Assembly (NCBI RefSeq): GCF_003202435.1
Contig: NZ_QJHK01000028.1
Span: 1 to 52,114 of the forward strand
Direction: 5' to 3'
DNA: 52,114 nt
Source of the DNA: Flavobacterium cheongpyeongense
GTDB taxonomy: Bacteria > Bacteroidota > Bacteroidia > Flavobacteriales > Flavobacteriaceae
Under the pieces are notes generated by a model. That model searched no databases and had not been told where the DNA came from. It saw nothing but the letters and a program-made list of their open reading frames with translations. Each line of letters begins with the position of its first letter. Within the stretch, counting starts at the first letter, position 1. Positions 35,141 to 41,684 of the stretch are shown here, piece after piece. The translations under genes and the position numbers were made by a program.

Positions 35141-35851
35141 ATGAGCATTATCCAAGAATTTTTACGTTATAACCGACAAACCATTCTTCCTGAAATTGGT
35201 GATGAAGGTCAGGAAAAACTCAAAAAGGCAAGAGTTTTGGTAATTGGAGCCGGAGGTTTGGGCTGCCCGATTCTACAATATATAGCAACGGCTGGCGTAG
35301 GTTTTATTGGGATAATGGATTTTGACGCTGTAGAAATTCATAATTTACACCGGCAAATTTTATATACTGAAAATGAAATTGGTCAGGAAAAAGCCATTGT
35401 AGCCCAAAATATGGTTTCGAAACTAAACCCTTTAATTCAGGCTATAGCTATTACTGAAAAATTAACGATTGAAAATGCAGTGCAGATAATTCAGCAGTAT
35501 GATATTGTTATAGATGGCTCTGATAATTTTGCAACCCGTTATTTGGTAAACGATACTTGTGTTGAACTTCAGAAACCTTTAATTTATGGAAGTATTTTAA
35601 AATTCGAAGGTCAGATCGCTGTTTTTAATGATAAAGGGAGCAAAAACCTGCGGGATTTATTTCCTGAAATGCCGGATCCAAAAGAGGTTCCGAATTGCAA
35701 CCTCAACGGAGTTTTAGGAACTTTACCCGGAATTATTGGTACGATGATGGCACACGAAACACTAAAATTAATTTTGGAATTACCAACCTTAAAAAATGAA
35801 CTGGTACTTTTTAATACTTTGAATTACAGTTTTACAAAATTGAATTTTTAG
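35141..35851 (+). CDS. thiF: ThiS adenylyltransferase (ThiF/HesA/MoeB family)
   Basis: A 236-residue E1-like protein. The nucleotide-binding GAGGLGCPILQYIATAGVG (~38-56), the ATP-contacting DFDAVEIHNLHRQILY (~62-77) and DGSDNFATRYLVND (~125-138) are all present. It activates the ThiS C-terminus with ATP. The paired CxxC zinc motifs of E. coli ThiF and MoeB are absent: the only cysteines are in GLGCP, NDTCVE and PNCNLNG. This looks like a zinc-free, shortened form. It is the last gene of the thi operon, and its stop overlaps the convergent MOSC gene by four bases. Confidence 0.9.
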   Translation: MSIIQEFLRYNRQTILPEIGDEGQEKLKKARVLVIGAGGLGCPILQYIATAGVGFIGIMDFDAVEIHNLHRQILYTENEIGQEKAIVAQNMVSKLNPLIQAIAITEKLTIENAVQIIQQYDIVIDGSDNFATRYLVNDTCVELQKPLIYGSILKFEGQIAVFNDKGSKNLRDLFPEMPDPKEVPNCNLNGVLGTLPGIIGTMMAHETLKLILELPTLKNELVLFNTLNYSFTKLNF

Positions 35852-36642
35852 AAGACAACTTCATCTCCCACCTGAATTATTCCCGGATTCAAACCAACAA
35901 TGTTGATCCCAAATAAAACAGAATTGTTGAAATTCCTGTATTTACTTAATATTTTCAGAAGTTCTTTTTTTACAACTCCATTCTGCGGATCATTATTAAC
36001 CATAATACATCTTCCACAGGGTTTTACGTTTTTAAAATGTACTTCTCCTATTTTAAATTGTTCAAAATCATCTTCCTCGTGAGGGTTTTGAGTACTAATA
36101 ACAATATTGGGTCGAAATCTTTTTACTGTAATTTTTTCCTGGAGTTTTTCATTCAGAAAATCAAGACTTTTTGTTCCGATTAGTAAGTATGGATAGGCAT
36201 CAGCCAGACTCACATTATAAATTTCTTTTGATCTTGAACTTTCATGTCTGCGGTCTCCTGAATTGATGATTTTAACGAGTTTACATTCAAACCCTAAACG
36301 ATCACTAAACCATTTTGAAGTGGTTTTATTTACTTCAAAAACAAAACTTTTATCTTCCCATACTTTTGTATAAATTTGATCATCGAGATGCTCACCGATA
36401 AAAAAATCATGTTTTTTGTCCTTAAAAGTGACCCGTATTTTTCCATCTGCAATCTCAGGATAAAACTGACTCAGTATCGGATATTCACGCTGTGTGATAT
36501 GTTGATTATCCGAATCCAGCAGCATCCATCTCCGATCATTTTGAAAACCCATTTCTTCAGCAAAAGCCTGTTGACAGTTAATTCCCGCAAGGCTTTTGAT
36601 CGGATAAATATAGATTTCTTTTACCGTGTAAGCAGTACTCAT
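35848..36642 (-). CDS. MOSC-domain protein (mARC/YcbX-like)
   Basis: A 264-residue protein. The N-terminal MOSC beta-barrel half (VKEIYIYPIKSLAGINCQQA) is followed by the MOSC domain, which contains RFRPNIVIS and the near-C-terminal FKNVKPCGRCIMVNNDP, with Cys in CGRC as the expected molybdenum ligand. Relatives (YcbX, mARC) bind molybdenum cofactor and reduce N-hydroxylated compounds. It lacks the ferredoxin domain of YcbX, so it needs a separate electron donor. It ends in a 4-base convergent overlap with thiF and starts just before aat ends, so aat and this gene may be co-transcribed. Confidence 0.88.
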   Translation of the reverse strand: MSTAYTVKEIYIYPIKSLAGINCQQAFAEEMGFQNDRRWMLLDSDNQHITQREYPILSQFYPEIADGKIRVTFKDKKHDFFIGEHLDDQIYTKVWEDKSFVFEVNKTTSKWFSDRLGFECKLVKIINSGDRRHESSRSKEIYNVSLADAYPYLLIGTKSLDFLNEKLQEKITVKRFRPNIVISTQNPHEEDDFEQFKIGEVHFKNVKPCGRCIMVNNDPQNGVVKKELLKILSKYRNFNNSVLFGINIVGLNPGIIQVGDEVVF

Positions 36643-36643
36643 T

Positions 36644-37282
36644 TTATTTACTTATTAAAATAGACATAAATTCATCACGGTCAATTTCGCGACAGCCTAA
36701 ACTTTCTAAATGCGGATTATAAACCTGACAGTCTAGCAATTTATAATTTTCTGTTTTTAAATGATTCACCAAAGCTATAAAAGCTAGTTTAGAGGCATTC
36801 GACACTTTAGAAAACATACTTTCACCACAAAAAACATGACCTAAATCAATTCCGTATAAACCTCCAACCAAAACTTGATCCTGCCAAACCTCAACCGATT
36901 TTGCAATTCCCTCTGCATTTAATTTGGAATAGGCATCCATCATTTTGTTTGAAATCCAGGTTCCGTTTTGTCCGTCGCGTTTTATTTTCTGGCAATTTGA
37001 AATAACTTCTTTAAAGTCCTGATTAAAAGTAACCTTAAACTGATTTCGGTTCAGGATATTCCGCATGCTTTTGGAAATGATTAATTCATCTAAAAACAAT
37101 ACCATTCTGGGATCAGGTGCCCACCAAAGAATGGGATCTCCTTCATTAAACCACGGAAAAATTCCGCTCTTGTACGCTAATTGTAACCGTTCTGAACTTA
37201 AGTCACCACCGATGGCCAGAATACCTTCGTTATCGGCTTCACAAACGGGAGGGAAAAATAAATCTTTGGATAAATAATACAT
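36644..37282 (-). CDS. aat: Leucyl/phenylalanyl-tRNA-protein transferase
   Basis: A 212-residue protein with the family pattern: LSKDLFFPPVCEADNEGILAIGGDLSSERL at the N-terminus (read in parts), SGIFPWFNEGDPILWWAPDPR (~39-59) and GGLYGIDLGHVFCGESMFSK (~139-158). It adds Leu or Phe to proteins with N-terminal Lys or Arg, marking them for ClpAP/ClpS degradation. It sits one base upstream of the MOSC gene on the same strand. A 207-base non-coding gap separates it from the DUF3127 gene. Confidence 0.95.
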   Translation of the reverse strand: MYYLSKDLFFPPVCEADNEGILAIGGDLSSERLQLAYKSGIFPWFNEGDPILWWAPDPRMVLFLDELIISKSMRNILNRNQFKVTFNQDFKEVISNCQKIKRDGQNGTWISNKMMDAYSKLNAEGIAKSVEVWQDQVLVGGLYGIDLGHVFCGESMFSKVSNASKLAFIALVNHLKTENYKLLDCQVYNPHLESLGCREIDRDEFMSILISK

Positions 37283-37489
37283 TTTAAAAATTCAATTTCA
37301 ATAACAATGGTAATTTCAAACATCCATTCTTTCTTTGTGGCGTTTCTCTTGAAGATTTACTTCGTCTGTTGCTATCGCCCAAGTCTCCTTCGTCGAAATG
37401 ATAAAAAAGAGATAAAAATAAAAATTCCAAATCTCAAATACACATTCATGATTTGGAATCTGGAATTTTATTATTAGAATTTAAGCGCT
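37283..37489. repeat. Non-coding gap with an AAATTCCAAA-type inverted repeat
   Basis: No ORF is plausible. AAAATTCCAAATC at about 37421-37434 faces GATTTGGAATCTGGAATTTT at about 37449-37470, giving an AT-rich hairpin that could terminate the upstream DUF3127 transcript on the minus strand. The remaining ~120 bases show nothing recognisable. Confidence 0.5.
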
Positions 37490-37861
37490 TTAGAATGGCA
37501 AATCGTCCGGCTCATCTTCGTTTAAATTTGTAGCTGGAGCAAAAGCTTCTGCTGCTGGCATTGGAGGTGTTTGCCCAGGACCTTCTGGTGCTAATCTTTC
37601 GATTCTCCAACCTTGGATACTATTAAAATATCTGGTCTCACCTTGTGGGTTAACCCATTCTCTTCCTCTTAAATTGATCGAAACTTTTACAGCTTCACCT
37701 TGCTTGTAGCTACTTAATAAATCGCATTTATCTTGTGTAAATTCGATTAATATATGTTGAGGATATTGCTCATCTGTAGTGACAACTAATTCTCTTTTTT
37801 TAAATGAAGCGCTAACCTGCTGTTCCGGGTTTACCACTTTTACTTTTCCTGTAACTTCCAT
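37490..37861 (-). CDS. DUF3127 family protein
   Basis: A 123-residue cytoplasmic protein of the DUF3127 family, recognisable by MEVTGKVKVV, KKRELVVTTDEQYPQHI, IEFTQDKCDLL and the WRIERL end of the fold. The last ~30 residues are Pro/Ala/Asp-rich and acidic (DEPDDLPF), very like the disordered acidic tip of single-stranded-DNA-binding proteins. A small OB-like fold with an SSB-type tail suggests contact with nucleic-acid enzymes; the function is unproven. It lies 29 bases downstream of the flavin reductase on the same strand. Confidence 0.85.
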   Translation of the reverse strand: MEVTGKVKVVNPEQQVSASFKKRELVVTTDEQYPQHILIEFTQDKCDLLSSYKQGEAVKVSINLRGREWVNPQGETRYFNSIQGWRIERLAPEGPGQTPPMPAAEAFAPATNLNEDEPDDLPF

Positions 37862-37890
37862 CTTCGTTTATTTAATTATTGTTTCGTTTC

Positions 37891-38766
37891 TTATTTCTTT
37901 GCCAAAAGCACTTTCCATGCTGATAAAACATCCCCGTTATCAAGATATTTTTTGGCCTCTAAATGTATTTTTTCCTGATCGTCAGAGCTCAAAACTCCTT
38001 TTACCGAAAAGTTTTCTTTCACAAATATACTAACTTCTTCTGTTGTAGGCAAGGCTTCAATATTGCCTAATTTCCCGAGATCATTTCCATCAAAAACAGT
38101 ACTCTCCCTAATAAAATTCGGAATTGCATCTACTCCAACCCCTAAAGTTGTCAGGGGTTTTTCTACTTCAAAAAGCCCTTGGTTTGATCTTGAATACCAG
38201 TTGTTTCCTAATCTGGAGACCAAATCGATTTTATGCTGATCGATAGCTCCGTTTTTATCTAAGACTGACTCATGGATATGAATTTTTACCACTTCGCAGA
38301 GAATCAGGTTTCCTGCTCCTCCCTCTGTTCCTAATGGAATAATCTGTGTTACTTTACACTCAAACTGTACAGGAGATTCTTTTACACGATACGGTTTCAC
38401 TATATCCGAAGGAATTTGTGTTAAACCCGCTTTTATAAATTCGTTTACTCCGTTTCCATATTCTGTACTGGCCAAAGAAGTTTGCTGAACCAAATCATAA
38501 TTTACCACATTAATTACAACTTCCCGTGTTGCTTCTGCATTTATAAGAGTGTGTTTAATTGTATTATCCCGGACCCGTCTTGATGGCGAAAAAACTAAAA
38601 TTGGAGGATTGGCACTAAACACGTTAAAGAAACTAAAAGGCGATAAATTCGGGATTCCTTTTGCGCTCATTGTACTGGCAAAAGCAATAGGCCGGGGACC
38701 AATGGCACTTTGCAAATAGCCTTGTAATTTTGCCGTTGGCAGCTCTTTTGGGTTAATGCTGATCAT
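37891..38766 (-). CDS. Flavin reductase-like / FMN-binding split-barrel protein
   Basis: A 291-residue protein. The N-terminal ~200 residues form the flavin reductase-like split barrel, with IGPRPIAFASTMSAKGIPNLSPFSFFNVFS (read in parts at ~22-51) and REVVINVVNYDLVQQTSLAS. The C-terminal ~90 residues are an extra helical region (EVSIFVKENF...YLDNGDVLSAWKVLLAKK). Members bind FMN and reduce flavins or metals with NAD(P)H; the substrate here is unknown. It is divergent from the histidine kinase gene, which starts about 160 bases away. Confidence 0.85.
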   Translation of the reverse strand: MISINPKELPTAKLQGYLQSAIGPRPIAFASTMSAKGIPNLSPFSFFNVFSANPPILVFSPSRRVRDNTIKHTLINAEATREVVINVVNYDLVQQTSLASTEYGNGVNEFIKAGLTQIPSDIVKPYRVKESPVQFECKVTQIIPLGTEGGAGNLILCEVVKIHIHESVLDKNGAIDQHKIDLVSRLGNNWYSRSNQGLFEVEKPLTTLGVGVDAIPNFIRESTVFDGNDLGKLGNIEALPTTEEVSIFVKENFSVKGVLSSDDQEKIHLEAKKYLDNGDVLSAWKVLLAKK

Positions 38767-38927
38767 ATCTTTTTCTTTTTAACCGTATTCATGTTTTCAG
38801 TAACTACAAAAGTATAGAAATGGTTTATTCCAAAGAAATAGTTTGTGGTTTAAAAGCAAAAATCTTTAAAATCTACAAAATATTAAATGTCTTTATTTCG
38901 TTATATTTATACCTCAAAAATTACTTT

Positions 38928-40076
38928 ATGCATTTTTCTGAAAGCAGAAATAGAACCCGTTGGATTATTATTTTTATTTCCTTTTCAATCATTTCCCTGA
39001 TACTGTGGAATACCTATACCTTTTTTCAAATATTCAAAAATGAAGAACGGCTGAAAATGAATATTTTGGCCAACGCACAAAAAACAATTATTAACGCAGA
39101 CGAATATGCTGATCTTGATTTACCTCTGGAAATCACAAACAGTAACACTTCAGTTCCCGTAATGCTGGTGATGTACGATAAGGTCATTAATTCTAAAAAT
39201 GTTCCAGAAGAAATCCTGAATAATAAAGAGAAGTTTAAGAAATATCTGAATAAACTAAAAAGTGAAAATGAGCCTATAATTTTTGAATACGCTCCCGGAA
39301 AATACCAACAGTTATATTACGGAAATTCATCATTACTGAATAAACTTAAATATTACCCGGTTGCCCTGTTGCTGATTATCTTTTTGTTTGCCGCTTTGAT
39401 TTATAATTTTTACAAGAGTACTAAAATGGCTACTCAAAACAAACTCTGGGCAGGAATGGCAAAAGAAACAGCGCATCAGATTGGCACACCTCTTTCTTCA
39501 TTAATTGGCTGGATTGAAATATTAAAAACCGAAGAAATTGACCAGACTATTACATCAGAAATCGAAAAAGATGTAGAACGCCTTCAGACTATTACGGATC
39601 GTTTTTCTAAAATTGGTTCTGTTCCGGTTTTAGAAAAACATGATATCGTAACTGAAACTTTAAATACTTATGACTATTTGCAATCCCGTTTTTCTAAGCA
39701 GGTAGCTTTTTCCTATTCAGCACCTAAAGAACCAATTATTGTTTTATTCAACCCAACATTGCACAGCTGGACCATTGAAAATTTAGTAAAAAATGCTATT
39801 GATGCCATGAAAGGCAAAGGAACTTTAGAACTTGTGATAACACAGGATCATCATCATGTAAAAATAAATGTTAAAGATTCCGGAACCGGAATTTTGAAAA
39901 ACCAATTCAAAACTATTTTTGAACCTGGTTTTACTACAAAAAAACGTGGCTGGGGACTTGGACTTTCTTTAACCAAAAGAATAGTTGAAGAATATCACAG
40001 CGGAAAAATTAAGGTTTTACATTCTGAAATAGGAAAGGGAACTACATTTCAGATCTCACTAAGTAAAAAAGTGTAG
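38928..40076 (+). CDS. Membrane sensor histidine kinase (orphan)
   Basis: The start is set at the ATG at 38928 (MHFSESRNRTRW), giving 382 residues. The frame is open from 38820, but the added 36 residues are unconvincing. Two membrane helices (~12-32 and ~143-163) flank an extracytoplasmic domain of about 110 residues. The H-box is KETAHQIGTPLSSLIGWIE with His183. The HATPase domain has NLVKNAIDAM (N-box), DSGTGI (G1), FTTKKRGWGLGLSL (G2) and GKGTTF. No response regulator is adjacent, so the partner is elsewhere. A strong terminator overlaps its stop codon. Confidence 0.9.
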   Translation: MHFSESRNRTRWIIIFISFSIISLILWNTYTFFQIFKNEERLKMNILANAQKTIINADEYADLDLPLEITNSNTSVPVMLVMYDKVINSKNVPEEILNNKEKFKKYLNKLKSENEPIIFEYAPGKYQQLYYGNSSLLNKLKYYPVALLLIIFLFAALIYNFYKSTKMATQNKLWAGMAKETAHQIGTPLSSLIGWIEILKTEEIDQTITSEIEKDVERLQTITDRFSKIGSVPVLEKHDIVTETLNTYDYLQSRFSKQVAFSYSAPKEPIIVLFNPTLHSWTIENLVKNAIDAMKGKGTLELVITQDHHHVKINVKDSGTGILKNQFKTIFEPGFTTKKRGWGLGLSLTKRIVEEYHSGKIKVLHSEIGKGTTFQISLSKKV

Positions 40077-40103
40077 CGAAAATTATTTTGCTACACTTTT
40101 TAT
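40066..40103 (+). terminator. Intrinsic terminator overlapping the histidine kinase stop
   Basis: AAAAAGTGTAGC (40067-40078, including the TAG stop) pairs with GCTACACTTTTT (40091-40102) around a loop of about twelve bases. It works in either direction. Confidence 0.85.
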
Positions 40104-40110
40104 ATTTTTA

Positions 40111-40182
40111 TTTTGTCAAATTGAGCGGAGTTAAGATTCTTTTATGTTCAAATTGACTTCGACTCCGCTCAGTCTGACAATA
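40111..40182. repeat. GAGCGGAGT-type inverted repeat
   Basis: TTGTCAAATTGAGCGGAGTT (from 40114) faces GACTCCGCTCAGTCTGACAA (to 40181). It forms an imperfect stem of about 20 bp between the kinase terminator and the end of the HIT gene. Similar 'TGAGCGGAGTCGAAG' hairpins are a dispersed family in Bacteroidota intergenic DNA. It may terminate the minus-strand greA-HIT transcript. Confidence 0.65.
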
Positions 40183-40185
40183 CGT

Positions 40186-40575
40186 TTACAAATTTGCCTG
40201 AATACTTTTCGCCAAAGTTTCAAATTCTTCTTTAGAAAGGGATACTTTGTTTTGAAAACGCATTTCATCCATCTCGTTTAACGGAATCAGATGTACATGT
40301 GCATGAGGAACTTCTAAACCAACAACTGCCATACCAACTCTTTTGCAGGGAACTGTTTTTTCTAAAGCAATTGCAATCTTCTTAGAAAATTGCATCAAAC
40401 CCAAATACAGGTCTTCATCCATATCAAAAATCTTATCGATCTCTAGTTTCGGAATACATAATGTGTGACCTTTAGCATTTGGATTTACATCTAAAAAGGC
40501 CAAATAGTTATCATCTTCGGCAATTTTATAAGCAGGAATTTCTCCGTTTACTATTTTGGTAAATATTGAGCTCAT
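40186..40575 (-). CDS. HIT-family hydrolase (HINT-like)
   Basis: A 129-residue protein with the histidine triad VPHAHVHLIPL near residues 89-99 and the N-terminal SSIFTKIVNGEIPAYKIAED typical of HINT-like nucleotide hydrolases. They cleave AMP from lysyl- or other phosphoramidate adducts. Cytoplasmic. It follows greA by 11 bases on the same strand, a pairing that suggests co-transcription. Confidence 0.93.
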   Translation of the reverse strand: MSSIFTKIVNGEIPAYKIAEDDNYLAFLDVNPNAKGHTLCIPKLEIDKIFDMDEDLYLGLMQFSKKIAIALEKTVPCKRVGMAVVGLEVPHAHVHLIPLNEMDEMRFQNKVSLSKEEFETLAKSIQANL

Positions 40576-40586
40576 CTTTCAAATTT

Positions 40587-41063
40587 TTAATCTCTTGAAA
40601 TCTCCAGGATTTCAAATTTTAAAACGCCATTAGGCACGGTAATTTCAGCAACTTCGCCAACAGATTTTCCAAGCAAACCTTTTCCGATAGGAGAAGTTAC
40701 CGAAATTTTTCCGGTTTTTAAATCTGCTTCACTTTCTGCAACAAGGGTATATTTCATTTCCATTCCGTTGCTTTGGTTCTTGATTTTCACGTTAGATAAT
40801 ACCAATGCTTTTGAAACATCTAATTGTGATTCGTCAATTAATCTGGCATTAGCATATACTTCTTCGAGTTTAGAAATTCTCATTTCCAATAAACCTTGTG
40901 CTTCTTTTGCAGCATCATATTCGGCATTTTCAGATAAATCTCCTTTGTCTCTGGCCTCTGCAATATCCTGAGATGCTTTCGGACGCATTACACTTTTTAA
41001 ATGCTCCAGTTCATCTTTTAATTTTTTTAATCCTTCTGCTGTATAATAAGATACTTTACTCAT
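40587..41063 (-). CDS. greA: Transcription elongation factor GreA
   Basis: A 158-residue protein of exact GreA length. The N-terminal coiled coil ends in the catalytic loop GDLSENAEYDAAKEAQ (the acidic DxxE tip reaching the RNA polymerase active site), and the C-terminal FKBP-like domain contains ITVPNGVLKFEILEI. It rescues backtracked RNA polymerase by stimulating transcript cleavage. It is co-transcribed with the HIT gene. Its leader holds a terminator-like hairpin close behind the promoter (41088-41111). Confidence 0.97.
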   Translation of the reverse strand: MSKVSYYTAEGLKKLKDELEHLKSVMRPKASQDIAEARDKGDLSENAEYDAAKEAQGLLEMRISKLEEVYANARLIDESQLDVSKALVLSNVKIKNQSNGMEMKYTLVAESEADLKTGKISVTSPIGKGLLGKSVGEVAEITVPNGVLKFEILEISRD

Positions 41064-41087
41064 AACTTCATCGTTTATATAAATACA

Positions 41088-41111
41088 AAAAATCCCATCA
41101 GGACGGGATTT
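41088..41111 (-). terminator. Terminator-like hairpin in the greA leader (candidate attenuator)
   Basis: On the minus strand AAAAATCCC, loop GTCCTGAT, GGGATTTTTT form a 9-bp stem followed by a T run. It lies between the predicted greA -7 element (41121-41128) and the greA start codon, inside the leader. Confidence 0.65.
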
Positions 41112-41120
41112 TTCTTATTA

Positions 41121-41128
41121 CAAATATA
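41121..41128 (-). promoter_or_regulatory. Predicted promoter -7 element of greA
   Basis: TATATTTG on the minus strand matches TAnnTTTG, 58 bases upstream of the greA ATG. Confidence 0.55.
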
Positions 41129-41189
41129 CTATTATTTTTTATAGTACATAATTATATGTTAATCATATAGAACCCATGACCAAATAAAT

Positions 41190-41197
41190 TATTTTTG
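41190..41197 (+). promoter_or_regulatory. Predicted promoter -7 element of the small lipoprotein gene
   Basis: TATTTTTG matches TAnnTTTG, 24 bases before the ATG at 41221. Confidence 0.5.
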
Positions 41198-41220
41198 TTT
41201 CACTAATTCCCTTTAAAACA

Positions 41221-41634
41221 ATGAAAAAAATCTGGCTTTTAATACTTTTTATTTCGGCACTTTTTTCCTGCAGCGATAATGATATAAACAATAAAAACCC
41301 TTATATCCCAAAATATCCTGTGAATTTAACAATAGACATGAATCTACCATCATACTCTAATCTAAAATATATGAGTAACGGCGTAATTATTTCGGGTTAT
41401 GGTGCAAAAGGTGTTATTATATTTAATGCTGGAAGCGGCTATAATGCTTTTGATGCCGCATGTCCCAATCAGGCTTTAACTTCTTGTACTGCTATGACTA
41501 TTAAGGGCATTAATGCCGTTTGTTCCTGTGATGATACTGAGTATAGTTTGTTTACAGGTTTGGGTGAAAAAGAATATCCTCTGATACAGTATCGTGTTGA
41601 AGTAAGCGGAACTATTATTCACGTTTATAACTAA
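41221..41634 (+). CDS. Small lipoprotein with a Rieske-like fold lacking the histidine ligands
   Basis: A 137-residue exported lipoprotein (lipobox ALFSC, Cys17). The C-terminal ~90 residues follow the Rieske ferredoxin pattern: a first Cys-containing loop (FDAACPN, Cys81), a second cysteine group (VCSCDDTEYSLFTG, Cys101/Cys103) and a closing RVEVSGTIIHVYN strand. True Rieske clusters need CxH and CxxH; the histidines are missing here, so a [2Fe-2S] cluster is doubtful. The cysteines (81, 89, 101, 103) could instead form disulfides. It is divergent from greA and convergent with the thiamine receptor. The physiological role is unknown. Confidence 0.65.
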   Translation: MKKIWLLILFISALFSCSDNDINNKNPYIPKYPVNLTIDMNLPSYSNLKYMSNGVIISGYGAKGVIIFNAGSGYNAFDAACPNQALTSCTAMTIKGINAVCSCDDTEYSLFTGLGEKEYPLIQYRVEVSGTIIHVYN

Positions 41635-41639
41635 AATCG

Positions 41640-41672
41640 AAAAGCCTGAAAATTTAAAACTTTCAGGCTTTG
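41640..41672. terminator. Bidirectional terminator between the small lipoprotein and the TonB receptor
   Basis: AAAGCCTGAAA (41641-41651) pairs with TTTCAGGCTTT (41661-41671), with A- and T-rich flanks suitable for both converging transcripts. Confidence 0.88.
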
Positions 41673-41684
41673 TTACTTTATTTT

